Source: Planococcus sp. PAMC 21323
GTDB lineage: Bacteria; Bacillota; Bacilli; Bacillales_A; Planococcaceae
Assembly (NCBI RefSeq): GCF_000785555.1
Contig: NZ_CP009129.1
Span: 2,108,001-2,172,000 of the forward strand
Direction of reading: 5' to 3'
DNA length: 64,000 bases
The translations under genes and the position numbers were made by a program. This document shows positions 16,818 to 26,503 of the stretch, in pieces. Numbering within the stretch: the stretch's first letter is position 1; each line of letters begins with the position of its first letter. The notes under the pieces were generated by a model. The model was not told the origin of the DNA. It saw only the letters and a list, made by a program, of their open reading frames with translations, and ran no database searches.

Positions 16818-18509
16818 TTATTTACCCGAAATGTATGCCCATTTGTAAGAGAAATCTCCACCGAATGGGTGTTTGATAATGTCGTTAACATATGGTTGTT
16901 GAAGAGCCATAGCTCCACGCTGATAGATTGGTGCGATTGCAGCATCGTCAGCTAATAGAATTTTCTCAGCTTGAGCCATTGCTTCCCAACGTCCAGCTGC
17001 ATCTGTAGCCAATTCGCCTTTAGCAGATTCAACTAAAGCATCATATTCTGGGTTTGAGTAACCCATTTTGTTTTGAGGAGATCCAGTAACAAACAAATCG
17101 ATGAATGTCATAGGATCCTGGTAATCTGGTCCCCATCCAGCAGTTTGAATGTCATAGTCCTGAGCTTCGTCAAGTTCTAAACGAACACCGAAAGGTACTG
17201 CTTTAAGATCGATAGTTAGACCTTCAAGGTTTTCTTCAAGTTGTGCTTTCAAGTACGCATCCATGTTTTTAGCAGTTTCAGTATCGCCACCCAAGATTTC
17301 AAGTGTAACTTCTTCTACTCCTAGTTCTTCAAGACCAGTAGCCCAAAGCTTTCCAGCTTCTTCAGCATTAAATTCAATTAGGTCTCCGTTAACATCACGG
17401 AAATCAGCTTTGCTTTCATCAAAAGAAAACTCAGTTGGTACTAAGAAGTTAGCTGGTAGAGAACCGTTAGCTAATACTACGTCAACTAGATCTTGCTTGT
17501 TGAAACCTTGTGCAATTGCTTTACGGATGTTGACGTTAGCAAGTGCGTTTTTCTCGCCTTTACGTTCTTGGTTAAGTTTAAAGTAGAAAAGAGTTGGTTC
17601 TAAATCAGTTACTAGGTTTTCATCATTTGCATATTGTCTTGCAAACTCACCAGCAAGACCAGCACGATCTTTTTCACCAGAGTTGTAAAGGTTAACTGCA
17701 GTAGCAGGTTCTTTTACAACGTCTACGTTGATTGTATCAAGTTTAACTGTTTCAGCATCCCAGTATTCAGGGTTTTTCTGCATTTTCCAAGTTAAACCAG
17801 TTCCGTCCCAATCAGTTAATGTGAATGGTCCGTTAAAGATTAAGTTTTCAGAATTAGAAGCGTAAGCGTCACCTTTTTCAGTAACGAAAGCTTCGTTCTG
17901 TGGGTAGAAAGTTGGGAATGACATTAATGACATAAAGTAAGGTACTGGACGCTCTAATTGAACTTCTAGAGTGTTATCGTCAACAGCCTTAACTGCCAAT
18001 TCAGTCGGTTCCATTTCTCCTGCAGCAATTTCAGTAGCATTTACAATCGAACCAGCCATCATGTAAGCTCCGTATGGAGAACCAGTGTCAGGATCAATTG
18101 AACGTTGCCAAGAGTATACAAAATCTTTAGCAGTAACTGGTGTACCATCTGACCAGTTAGAATCACGTAATTTGAATGTGTAAGTTAGACCATCTTCGCT
18201 GACTTCAGGCTCGCCATCAGCAAGTGCTGGTTCAGCAACATTTTCTTTGTTTAAACGGAAAAGTCCTTCGTTAACATTATTGAAAATGTTAAACGCAACT
18301 GCATCTTCAGCTAGTGAAATATCCATTGTTGGAATTTCAGCGCTTTCCATCAAGTTTAAAACTTGTTCTGCGTCTGGTTCCCCAGCTGTTTGATTTCCTT
18401 CTTTTTTGTCAGTTCCTGTGTCTTCTTCATCACTGCCACCACATGCGGCTAGAAAAGCACTAAGAACTAAAACTAGGCTTAGTAGCCAAAAAATCTTACT
18501 ATTCTTCAC
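16818..18509 (-). CDS. oppA: Oligopeptide-binding lipoprotein OppA
   Basis: A 563-residue SBP family 5 peptide receptor anchored outside the membrane. The lipobox LAAC has its lipidated cysteine at about residue 23, followed by an acidic, threonine-rich linker. SBP_bac_5 landmarks are AEDAVAFNIFNNVNEGLFRL, LRDSNWSDGTPVTAKDFVYSWQRS and AGWGPDYQDPMTFIDLF. The GTG at 18509 is chosen over an upstream GTG at 18548 because GAGGGGGTC lies six bases before it and the signal peptide then starts MKNSKIFWLL. A CodY-like box lies just upstream. Confidence 0.95.
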   Translation of the reverse strand: MKNSKIFWLLSLVLVLSAFLAACGGSDEEDTGTDKKEGNQTAGEPDAEQVLNLMESAEIPTMDISLAEDAVAFNIFNNVNEGLFRLNKENVAEPALADGEPEVSEDGLTYTFKLRDSNWSDGTPVTAKDFVYSWQRSIDPDTGSPYGAYMMAGSIVNATEIAAGEMEPTELAVKAVDDNTLEVQLERPVPYFMSLMSFPTFYPQNEAFVTEKGDAYASNSENLIFNGPFTLTDWDGTGLTWKMQKNPEYWDAETVKLDTINVDVVKEPATAVNLYNSGEKDRAGLAGEFARQYANDENLVTDLEPTLFYFKLNQERKGEKNALANVNIRKAIAQGFNKQDLVDVVLANGSLPANFLVPTEFSFDESKADFRDVNGDLIEFNAEEAGKLWATGLEELGVEEVTLEILGGDTETAKNMDAYLKAQLEENLEGLTIDLKAVPFGVRLELDEAQDYDIQTAGWGPDYQDPMTFIDLFVTGSPQNKMGYSNPEYDALVESAKGELATDAAGRWEAMAQAEKILLADDAAIAPIYQRGAMALQQPYVNDIIKHPFGGDFSYKWAYISGK

Positions 18510-18525
18510 TAAATTGACCCCCTCG

Positions 18526-18540
18526 AATTTTCTGAAAAAT
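18526..18540 (-). promoter_or_regulatory. CodY box at oppA
   Basis: On the minus strand ATTTTTCAGAAAATT differs from the CodY consensus AATTTTCWGAAAATT at one of 15 positions. It lies between the oppA -10 (18554-18559) and its RBS, so bound CodY would block transcription. This predicts repression in amino-acid-rich, GTP-rich cells. Confidence 0.8.
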
Positions 18541-18553
18541 TGGTACACAGTTA

Positions 18554-18581
18554 ATTATACATAATATTTTTTTCTTGTACA
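18554..18581 (-). promoter_or_regulatory. oppA promoter
   Basis: Minus-strand TATAAT (18554-18559) lies 16 bp downstream of TGTACA (18576-18581), a four-of-six match to TTGACA. The predicted transcription start is near 18548. Confidence 0.6.
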
Positions 18582-18608
18582 GAACTTTTTTGCTAATTTT
18601 TACACTCT

Positions 18609-18626
18609 TGTAACAATTGCGTTACA
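18609..18626. promoter_or_regulatory. Palindrome TGTAAC-N6-GTTACA upstream of oppA
   Basis: A perfect 6-6-6 inverted repeat about 30 bp upstream of the oppA -35 and about 125 bp upstream of the divergent gene. It looks like a dimeric regulator site; I do not recognise the factor. Confidence 0.5.
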
Positions 18627-18659
18627 TTAACATTACACAAAGTCTCTCGAATGTTGGAT

Positions 18660-18675
18660 TTGTAAGCGTTTTCGC
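18660..18675. promoter_or_regulatory. Possible CcpA cre site
   Basis: TTGTAAGCGTTTTCG fits the core of the cre consensus TGNAARCGNWWWCA except for the final A. It lies between the divergent oppA and DUF3899-like genes. Confidence 0.4.
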
Positions 18676-18750
18676 CGTCTACGATAAATATAGTTTTTTT
18701 GATTTTTTTTTATATTTCTTCTACAATTGATAAGAATTGAGGTGCACAAA

Positions 18751-19092
18751 TTGAAAAAGATGATTTTTTCATTTTTAATTATTCAACTATTAATATTTAT
18801 AACGACGATTCTACGAGCAGATGGTTTCACTTTGTTAACCTATATTAACAACTCATTTATTTACGGAGGCATCTTACTTTTTTTAGGATTATGGGTTTTT
18901 GTCATCCGGACAGGAGTTTTTGATATATTTACAATGAGTATGAGAAAAGCTTTTAAAATGAAATCAACATTAGAAGATGACGAAATGCGTCCTCCTTCAG
19001 AAGCTTTAGCTTTCTCTAGTTCCTTTTTACTCGTCACTGGTAGCCTTACCTTACTAATTATGTTGATTTGTTTAGTCGTTTATAGCATCTAA
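18751..19092 (+). CDS. Small membrane protein, DUF3899-like
   Basis: 113 residues with three hydrophobic helices: FSFLIIQLLIFITTIL, YGGILLFLGLWVFVI and a C-terminal LLVTGSLTLLIMLICLVV. The motif GVFDIFTMSMRKAF followed by a charged loop and PPSEAL resembles the DUF3899 family, whose function is unknown. The start is taken as TTG at 18751, six bases after GAGGTG; in-frame codons upstream lack an RBS. It occupies the place of yjbA before trpS in B. subtilis. A moderate-confidence family call. Confidence 0.65.
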   Translation: MKKMIFSFLIIQLLIFITTILRADGFTLLTYINNSFIYGGILLFLGLWVFVIRTGVFDIFTMSMRKAFKMKSTLEDDEMRPPSEALAFSSSFLLVTGSLTLLIMLICLVVYSI

Positions 19093-19094
19093 TA

Positions 19095-19124
19095 TTGCTT
19101 AAGAAATTGTTTATGTATTATAAT
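19095..19124 (+). promoter_or_regulatory. trpS promoter
   Basis: TTGCTT (19095-19100) and TATAAT (19119-19124) are 18 bp apart, about 20 bases before the T-box leader. Confidence 0.6.
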
Positions 19125-19139
19125 AAGACTATATAAAAT

Positions 19140-19372
19140 GGGCAATGATAAAGAAGAGTAAATGCAGTTCCTTCTATAATAGAGAGTCTGTGGTTGGTGT
19201 AAACAGATGGAGTGCTGCATTGAATGGACTTTGGAGCTGAATTGGCGAATGTATAGTAGTCAATTCCGTGTTCTTCACGTTAAGAAGAAGAGTGGCCGGG
19301 AACGGCAACTAGGGTGGTACCGCGGAAACACATCATTCGTCCCTTTTTTTAGGGATGTGTGCTGTGTTTTTA
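19140..19372 (+). promoter_or_regulatory. Tryptophan T-box riboswitch
   Basis: A complete T-box leader. The AGAGAG element lies at the Stem I base (about 19181). The specifier-loop codon UGG (Trp) is at 19224-19226, in GAATGGAC. The T-box sequence AGGGTGGTACCGCGG is at 19311-19325. A terminator with GTCCCT/AGGGAT stem and AACACA/TGTGTT base follows at about 19326-19372. Uncharged tRNA-Trp should pair with UGG and with UGGU in the T-box to stop termination and permit trpS expression. Confidence 0.95.
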
Positions 19373-19391
19373 ATTTGAGGAGGAATATTAG

Positions 19392-20384
<993 letters not shown>

Positions 20385-20385
20385 G

Positions 20386-20417
20386 AAAAAGGAGCTGCGA
20401 AATTCGCAGCTCCTTTT
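20386..20417. terminator. Convergent terminator between trpS and appA
   Basis: AAAAGGAGCTGCGAA-TTCGCAGCTCCTTTT is symmetrical and serves both strands. Confidence 0.9.
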
Positions 20418-20429
20418 GATTTATTTTAT

Positions 20430-22244
20430 TTATTCTGCAGTAACAGGTTTTTCACTGCTTACAGCTAAATCAGACAAGTACATTTCAGTACCATCGCCAA
20501 TTGCGTAGTTTAATACACGGTCATTGACTGGACTTAGTATTGCACGGTATAAAGTTGGGAATACCGGTACTTCATCTACCATTAATTGCTGCCACTCATT
20601 GTAAACGTCTTGACGGAACGCTAAATCAAACGCTTCTGCTGAACGTCCTTCTTTTAGAAGACGTTCGTTTTCTTCGTTATCCCAACGCGGGAAGTTGTAT
20701 AAAGCTTCTGCTCCGTAAAGTCCTGAAGGATCTACATCAATTCCAACACCCCAAGCTGCTTGATAAACATCAACGTCTGGGTTGTCTTCTCCGCCGTTAC
20801 CAACACGGTCGTAGAAAGTGTTAAATTCGAGCATTTCTAAATTCACTTTTAAGCCAACTGTTTCCCAAGACTGAACATAATACTGAGCTAAAGGTTCAGC
20901 CGTATCCCCACCAGTCATTGAAATAAAGTTGATTTCTAATGGATTGCCTTCTGGATCTTCGCGGAAACCATCACCATCTGTATCTTCATAACCTGCATCA
21001 TCTAGAAGTGTTTTTGCTACTTCTGGATCGTATGCTCTTCCTTCGTTTGTATCATCATGGAATTCAGGATGCGACGGTGGAATTAATGTTGTTGCATTCC
21101 AACGCAATCCATTATAGAAGCGTTCGCCAACAGCTGTATTGTCAACCGCATGCCACATTGCTTTACGAAGTTCTACATCTCCCATTTTCGCATCTGGATT
21201 AGGTTTTACCCGATTTTCCTCTGCATCCCATGTTCCTAGTTTAAATCCAACGTACGTATAAGCACGATCTATTGCTCCTAAAAATTCTACATTGGACATT
21301 TCCGCGTTATCTGGGAATTGATCTACTGGGAAATCACTGATCAAGTCTACTCCACCCGTTTCCAGTTCTTGAACAACTGTTGAGCTGCTGATGACTTTGA
21401 TTGTAACACCATCAAGTTTTGGTTCACCGCGCCAGTAATCTTCGTTCTTTGTAAGTGTTACAGATTCTCCTGGAACAATGCTATCTACTTTAAATGGTCC
21501 AAAACCGATTGGATTTTCCCGTACTTCTGGAGATGAAGAAATATCTGCTACGGCCATGTCTCCAAAAATATGCTTAGCTAATGGGTATGACCAAATGCTT
21601 CCTGTTAATAGAGAAGGAGTTGATTCGATATACGTAATTTTCAATGTCTTCTCATCAACTACTTCAATACCTGAAATCGTATCCGCTTTCCCGCTATTAT
21701 ACTCTTCCATTCCTTCGATATTAGTGAAATCTGAGTTGTAGCGAGGGCCGTCATAATCTTTATTGCCGATTACTTCATGAGCAAATAACCAATCTTCTGC
21801 AGTAACAGGTTTACCGTCATGCCAGTTTACATTGTCGCCAATTTTAAATGTAAATGTGCGTCCATCTTCAGAAACTTCATATGTTGCAGCTCCATCATTT
21901 GTGTACACATAGTTTTCATCCCAAGTTAACAAACCTTCATCAAACCAGTTTAAAATTTCTGCATCGGGTGCACCAGAGTAAAAGTTCCAGTTTAGTGTTC
22001 CTTCAAATACTGTATCCGATACTAAACCAAATGTGATCTTACCACCATCGATAGCTTCGCCTTCGTTTGTTTTTACATTGCTAAAATCATCGATCGAATA
22101 CAGCCCATCATCTTTTGCTTCCTGTTTGCCATCAGCGTCTTTTTTGCTACCGCTATCTTTTGTTGCCTCATCATCTCCACTACATGCTGCTAATAACAAT
22201 GCTAATGACATAACCAATAATTTAGGCTTATTACTTTTCTTCAT
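20430..22244 (-). CDS. appA: Peptide-binding lipoprotein of the second oligopeptide importer (AppA)
   Basis: A 604-residue SBP family 5 lipoprotein. The lipobox LAAC has its cysteine at residue 21, followed by a Lys/Asp/Ser-rich linker. Landmarks are NVNWHDGKPVTAEDWLFAHEVI and the C-terminal YNEWQQLMVDEVPVFPTLYRA. It lies last in appD-F-B-C-A, whereas B. subtilis has appD-F-A-B-C, so the binding-protein gene has moved. A 107-bp gap without a visible terminator or strong promoter separates it from appC. AAGGGGGAAATA precedes the ATG. Peptide specificity cannot be read from sequence. Confidence 0.92.
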   Translation of the reverse strand: MKKSNKPKLLVMSLALLLAACSGDDEATKDSGSKKDADGKQEAKDDGLYSIDDFSNVKTNEGEAIDGGKITFGLVSDTVFEGTLNWNFYSGAPDAEILNWFDEGLLTWDENYVYTNDGAATYEVSEDGRTFTFKIGDNVNWHDGKPVTAEDWLFAHEVIGNKDYDGPRYNSDFTNIEGMEEYNSGKADTISGIEVVDEKTLKITYIESTPSLLTGSIWSYPLAKHIFGDMAVADISSSPEVRENPIGFGPFKVDSIVPGESVTLTKNEDYWRGEPKLDGVTIKVISSSTVVQELETGGVDLISDFPVDQFPDNAEMSNVEFLGAIDRAYTYVGFKLGTWDAEENRVKPNPDAKMGDVELRKAMWHAVDNTAVGERFYNGLRWNATTLIPPSHPEFHDDTNEGRAYDPEVAKTLLDDAGYEDTDGDGFREDPEGNPLEINFISMTGGDTAEPLAQYYVQSWETVGLKVNLEMLEFNTFYDRVGNGGEDNPDVDVYQAAWGVGIDVDPSGLYGAEALYNFPRWDNEENERLLKEGRSAEAFDLAFRQDVYNEWQQLMVDEVPVFPTLYRAILSPVNDRVLNYAIGDGTEMYLSDLAVSSEKPVTAE

Positions 22245-22351
22245 TTTTTATTTCCCCCTTTAGTATGAGATAAAATAATTGCTGTTTACATGTTTCAGAA
22301 TAAAATGTTGAATCCACTTTCAGACTTTTATCCCCTTTCTCCCGCTATTTA

Positions 22352-23263
22352 TTACCCTCTTCGTTGTCGGGCATCAGTAGCTCGTTTTAAAGCTTGCCCA
22401 ACGTTATTTATACTAAGCATCAATACTAAAATTAGAATCGATGCAGGTAACCAAATCCACCATCTTAATTCCAAAGTTTGAGGGTTACGTGCATAACTAA
22501 TTAGCGTCCCTAAACTAGGCGTCGATTCTGGAAAGCCAAATCCTAAAAAGGATAAGCCAGACTCTATTCCGATATTTGCTGCCAAATTTAGCGTCATTGT
22601 AACGATAATGATTGAACTTAAATTTGGAAGCACTTGGAAAAACATGATTTTAAAATTTGATGTTCCCAATGTTTTAGAAGCTTTTACGTAGTCTAGCTCT
22701 TTTTCCTGCAGCGCTTTGGATCGTATGAGACGGGCGATTCCCATCCATAAGAACGCTGTCATTATTAAAGAAAATGAGACAATGCTATAACCAGGTACAG
22801 CCGTAACAAATGCGATAACTATCATCAACGTAGGCAATACCATGAAAAAATCAACAAATCGCATAAAAATATTATCAACTGTGCCACCATAATATCCGGA
22901 CACGAGTCCTACTAATATACCGATAATTCCTGTTAGTAAAGTGATTAAAATACCGATAGCTAATGAATTTCGCGTACCAATGATTAATTGACCAAAAATA
23001 TCACGACCACCGTAATCAGTTCCTAACCAATACATAGAAGATGGAGCCTCATAAAGAGCAAACAAATCAACTTTGATGATATCGTCTTGGTCGAGAATAA
23101 CTGAAGTTCCGAAAACGCCTACAATGGTTAAAAACAAAAATGCTAACGAAACTAGTGCAACTTTATCCCGTATTAATTCTCTTAGTAATATACTAAATCC
23201 GGATGGGCTTTTAGCGAGATCCACATCTGGGATTTGTGTTCCACCGTCTTTATCAAGTCTCAT
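22352..23263 (-). CDS. appC: Oligopeptide importer permease AppC
   Basis: A 303-residue permease. A cytosolic N-terminal tail is followed by a first helix (VALVSLAFLFLTIVGVFG, about 35-52), then YWLGTDYGGRDIFGQLIIGTRNS and the five-helix core. The coupling segment is LDYVKASKTLGTSNFKIMFFQVLPN, where EAA-loop residues are partly substituted but recognisable. It starts 25 bp after appB. Confidence 0.92.
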   Translation of the reverse strand: MRLDKDGGTQIPDVDLAKSPSGFSILLRELIRDKVALVSLAFLFLTIVGVFGTSVILDQDDIIKVDLFALYEAPSSMYWLGTDYGGRDIFGQLIIGTRNSLAIGILITLLTGIIGILVGLVSGYYGGTVDNIFMRFVDFFMVLPTLMIVIAFVTAVPGYSIVSFSLIMTAFLWMGIARLIRSKALQEKELDYVKASKTLGTSNFKIMFFQVLPNLSSIIIVTMTLNLAANIGIESGLSFLGFGFPESTPSLGTLISYARNPQTLELRWWIWLPASILILVLMLSINNVGQALKRATDARQRRG

Positions 23264-23288
23264 ATTTACACCTCAAAATTATCATTTA

Positions 23289-24251
23289 TTATTTAATTCG
23301 AATACGTGGATCTACTAAACTCAAGATAATATCTGATAACAACGCTCCTATGATTGCGGCAAGTCCAAACAAAAGTACAAGCGCTGTCATTACACTGTAA
23401 TCACGCAAACTGATTGAAGAAAGGAATAACTCTCCCATCCCTGGATAACCAAAGATACTCTCTATGAATATCGTTCCACCAATCAATCCAGTTATTTCGT
23501 ATCCAAAGAACGCCGCGATTGGAAGCAGGGAATTTCTTAATACGTGACGATTATAGACACGTGATTCGGATGCACCTTTCGCTCGAGCTGTTACGATAAA
23601 ATCTTTTTGCTTTGTATCAATAATCTCACTTCTCAAATACTGAACTGTCGAAACAGTGGTAATCAATGCCATCGATAAAGCTGGCAATAATAAATGATTT
23701 ATTTTGCTGATAAAATATTCGAATGTTCCTGGTGTAGTACCAGGTGTGACACTACCGCTAGTTGGGAACCAGCTTAATTGGAAGCCGAAAATAAATAACA
23801 TAACTAATGCAAAAATAAATAATGGTGCTGCAAATCCAATATACGTATAACCCGTAATTGCACGGTCTAACCAAGTATCATTAAACCGGCCACTAATAAT
23901 CCCAAGTGGAATTGCGATTAAATACGTTAAAATTAATGTTGCTAAAGATAACCATAGCGTATTGATCATTCGGGCTCCGATTAAATCAGCTACTGGCATT
24001 TTAAAACGGAATGATTGCCCAAAATCTCCTTGTACAACGCCTTTAATCCAGTCTATGTACTGTACATACCAAGGATTGTTCAATCCAAGACGTTCTCTCA
24101 TTGCCTCGATTGTAGCCGGATCAATACTTGGATCAATTAATCCAGTTAATGCATCACCAGGCATAGCCTGAGCTAAAATGAATACTAACAGACTTAAGAC
24201 AATAATTTGCGGGATGGTGATAAGTGTTCTCCGAACAATTAATTTCCACAT
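23289..24251 (-). CDS. appB: Oligopeptide importer permease AppB
   Basis: A 320-residue permease with an N-terminal helix (ITIPQIIVLSLLVFILAQAMPGD) and a five-helix core. The coupling motif DFIVTARAKGASESRVYNRHVLRNSLLP is present, as is IFIESIFGYPGMGELFLSSI. The start overlaps the appF stop by 13 bp, which implies coupling. Confidence 0.92.
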   Translation of the reverse strand: MWKLIVRRTLITIPQIIVLSLLVFILAQAMPGDALTGLIDPSIDPATIEAMRERLGLNNPWYVQYIDWIKGVVQGDFGQSFRFKMPVADLIGARMINTLWLSLATLILTYLIAIPLGIISGRFNDTWLDRAITGYTYIGFAAPLFIFALVMLFIFGFQLSWFPTSGSVTPGTTPGTFEYFISKINHLLLPALSMALITTVSTVQYLRSEIIDTKQKDFIVTARAKGASESRVYNRHVLRNSLLPIAAFFGYEITGLIGGTIFIESIFGYPGMGELFLSSISLRDYSVMTALVLLFGLAAIIGALLSDIILSLVDPRIRIK

Positions 24252-25192
24252 ATCCCCAAGCTCCCTTCTGCAATAGCTACGTGGTGAGTAGCTGATATTG
24301 GTTTTAAGGAGAATGGCAAGCCATCTTCATCAAAAAAGTCTTTTTCTAAATTATCGTATTCAGATTTCACCCGTTTTCGATTTTCGTAATGCATTTCTCG
24401 TTTGCGCGGATCGCTATCAGGGATTGCAGCGATTAACCGTTTCGTATAAATATGTTGTGGATTTGTAAATATCTCCTCTGCAGTTCCCTGCTCAACATAT
24501 CGACCTTTGTACATAATGCCAATATGATCACACATATGACGAATAATTCCTAAATCGTGACTAATAAATAGATACGTTAAATTGAGTTCTTTTTGAATTT
24601 CACGCATAAAATTCAATACTTGAGCTTGTACCGATACATCTAAAGCCGATACTGGTTCGTCAGCAATAATCAATTTAGGTTTTAAAGCAATTGCTCGGGC
24701 AATACCAATCCTTTGTCGCTGTCCTCCAGAAAATTCATGCGGATATTTATAAATTGCTTCTGGACTAAGCCCAACCAATTCCATAAGTTCTTGAATGCGT
24801 GTATGTTCTTCTGCTGCAGATAGGTTTTCATAATTACGAAGCGGTTCTGCTACAATATCTATTACTCTTTTTTTAGGATTTAACGATGAAAATGGATCTT
24901 GGAAAATCATTTGTATATCTTTTCGGACGTCGATATACTCTTTTTTACTAACCGTCGCCAAATCTCTTCCTTCAAACATTACTTTTCCTGAAGTAATATC
25001 ATTTAAGCCGATAATGGCGCGCCCTGTCGTTGTTTTTCCTGATCCAGATTCTCCAACGAGCCCGTAAGTTTGACCTTGTTCAATCGAAAATGAGACGCCA
25101 TCTACCGCGCGAACATGATCCTTCACAGTTTGAAATACACCGCCACGGATAGGAAAGTGGACTTTCAAATTTTCAACTTCAATTAGCGACAT
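24239..25192 (-). CDS. appF: Oligopeptide importer ATP-binding protein AppF
   Basis: A 317-residue ATPase. Walker A GESGSGKTT, FQDPFSSLNPKKR, signature SGGQRQRIGIARAIA, Walker B KLIIADEP and HDLGIIR are all visible. The C-terminal PQHIYTKRLIAAIPDSDP extension is typical. The reading frame continues upstream to 25378, but that part only shadows the end of appD. The ATG at 25192, preceded by GGAGGAGCGC, gives the usual MSLIEVENLKVHF. It overlaps the appD end by 14 bp. Confidence 0.93.
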   Translation of the reverse strand: MSLIEVENLKVHFPIRGGVFQTVKDHVRAVDGVSFSIEQGQTYGLVGESGSGKTTTGRAIIGLNDITSGKVMFEGRDLATVSKKEYIDVRKDIQMIFQDPFSSLNPKKRVIDIVAEPLRNYENLSAAEEHTRIQELMELVGLSPEAIYKYPHEFSGGQRQRIGIARAIALKPKLIIADEPVSALDVSVQAQVLNFMREIQKELNLTYLFISHDLGIIRHMCDHIGIMYKGRYVEQGTAEEIFTNPQHIYTKRLIAAIPDSDPRKREMHYENRKRVKSEYDNLEKDFFDEDGLPFSLKPISATHHVAIAEGSLGICGN

Positions 25193-26195
25193 AATTGCGC
25201 TCCTCCTTGGCTTGTTCTGGGAAGTAAAAGTCTTTATAGCAGGTGCAGCGCACAAAGTGACCAAGACTGATTTCGTGCAGTTCTGGTGAAGCTTCATGAG
25301 ATGACTCTTCGATCCATGGGATACGGCTTGCAAAGCGACAGCCTGTTCTAGGCAAATTTTGAAGTGATGGTACAACACCTTGAATGACGTGAAGATCAGA
25401 TTTTACTTCTGCCAATGTTGGAATTGAATTTAAAAGAGAGCGTGTATATGGATGTTGCGGATTTTCCATTAATGTATAAATATCTGCAATTTCTACAATT
25501 TGCCCCGCATACATAACCGCCACTCGGTCAGCCATTTCAGCGACCACTCCTAAATCATGCGTGATCAAAATAATGCCAGCATGCATCGTATCTTTTAATT
25601 CTTTGATCAAATCTAAAATTTGCGATTGAATCGTTACATCTAATGCTGTTGTCGGTTCATCTGCTATCAATAGTTCAGGCTGATTTGAAATGGCCATTGC
25701 TATAACAATACGTTGACGCATACCTCCTGATAGTTCATGTGGATACTGATAATAGGTTTTTTCAGGACGTGGGATGCCGACTTGGTTTAATAAATTAATT
25801 ACTTGTTTTTTTCGAAGGCTTTTTGAGATTTTGGGATTGTGAAGAAAAATGGCTTCATCGATTTGTGCTCCCACTACCATGAGCGGATTAAGCGCAGAAA
25901 GAGCATCTTGAAAAATCATTCCCATTTCACTACCTCGTAGCTGCTTCATATAATTTGCATTTGCTGTTGCTAAATTATTTCCTTTGTAATTGATTTCCCC
26001 TTCAATTTTCGCTCTTGTATGAAGACCCATAATCGAAAATGCAAATGCACTTTTTCCAGAACCAGACTCACCTACAATTGCAAGAACTTCATTTTTTTTG
26101 ATTGTTAACGATACATCGTCAACAGCGGCATAATAATCATCTTTAATTCTAAAAGATGTTTTCAAATTTTTGATTTCAAGCAAAACTTCGCTCAC
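25179..26195 (-). CDS. appD: Oligopeptide importer ATP-binding protein AppD
   Basis: 338 residues. Walker A GESGSGKSAF, FQDALSALNPL, signature SGGMRQRIVIAMAIS, Walker B ELLIADEPTTALDV and HDLGVVAEMADRV are visible. The C-terminus carries the OppD-type motif RTGCRFASRIPW plus HFVRCTCY. It therefore retains the cysteine set that OppD in the first importer lacks. It is the first gene of the app operon, 308 bp downstream of fabF and after a terminator. Confidence 0.93.
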   Translation of the reverse strand: MSEVLLEIKNLKTSFRIKDDYYAAVDDVSLTIKKNEVLAIVGESGSGKSAFAFSIMGLHTRAKIEGEINYKGNNLATANANYMKQLRGSEMGMIFQDALSALNPLMVVGAQIDEAIFLHNPKISKSLRKKQVINLLNQVGIPRPEKTYYQYPHELSGGMRQRIVIAMAISNQPELLIADEPTTALDVTIQSQILDLIKELKDTMHAGIILITHDLGVVAEMADRVAVMYAGQIVEIADIYTLMENPQHPYTRSLLNSIPTLAEVKSDLHVIQGVVPSLQNLPRTGCRFASRIPWIEESSHEASPELHEISLGHFVRCTCYKDFYFPEQAKEERNYVAN

Positions 26196-26503
26196 ATTTA
26201 TCCCCCTTAAGCTAAATCATTTTATTCCAAATAGAACTTTTCAACTCCTCATTCTGTTTTTTTAATTTTCAGTTTTAATAGAACAAAAAAATTGTTGCAT
26301 CAACTTAAACTGCGATTCGTGCTTTTGTGCTATTGTGCTGTTATCTATATTTCATTATATTTAGAATAGCATAACAATTCGGTTAGTCGACAGTTTTTTT
26401 CAATTTTATATAAAATATTGGTTATTTTACCTTTTATTTTACTATTTTGATATAAAAAAGGCATTCTGCGTAAGATTTTGCAGAATGCCTTTTTATATTA
26501 AAA
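26196..26503. other. Spacer between fabF and the app operon
   Basis: These 308 bp hold the fabF terminator (26452-26498) and an AT-rich app leader. A minus-strand TATAAT lies near 26353-26358 without a good -35. No CodY box comparable to that of oppA is visible; the best match covers only half of the palindrome. Confidence 0.5.
26452..26498 (-). terminator. fabHF terminator
   Basis: AAAAAGGCATTCTGC pairs with GCAGAATGCCTTTTT around a 13-base loop, followed by a T-run on the minus strand. Confidence 0.92.

Noticed and set aside
25193..25378. 62-residue N-terminal extension of appF
   Set aside because: It lies wholly within appD in another frame; MSLIEVENLKVHF after GGAGGAGCGC is the normal ABC ATPase start.
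26262..26285. CodY box before the app operon
   Set aside because: Only one half of the palindrome (AATTTTCAG) matches; the other half is reversed in composition.
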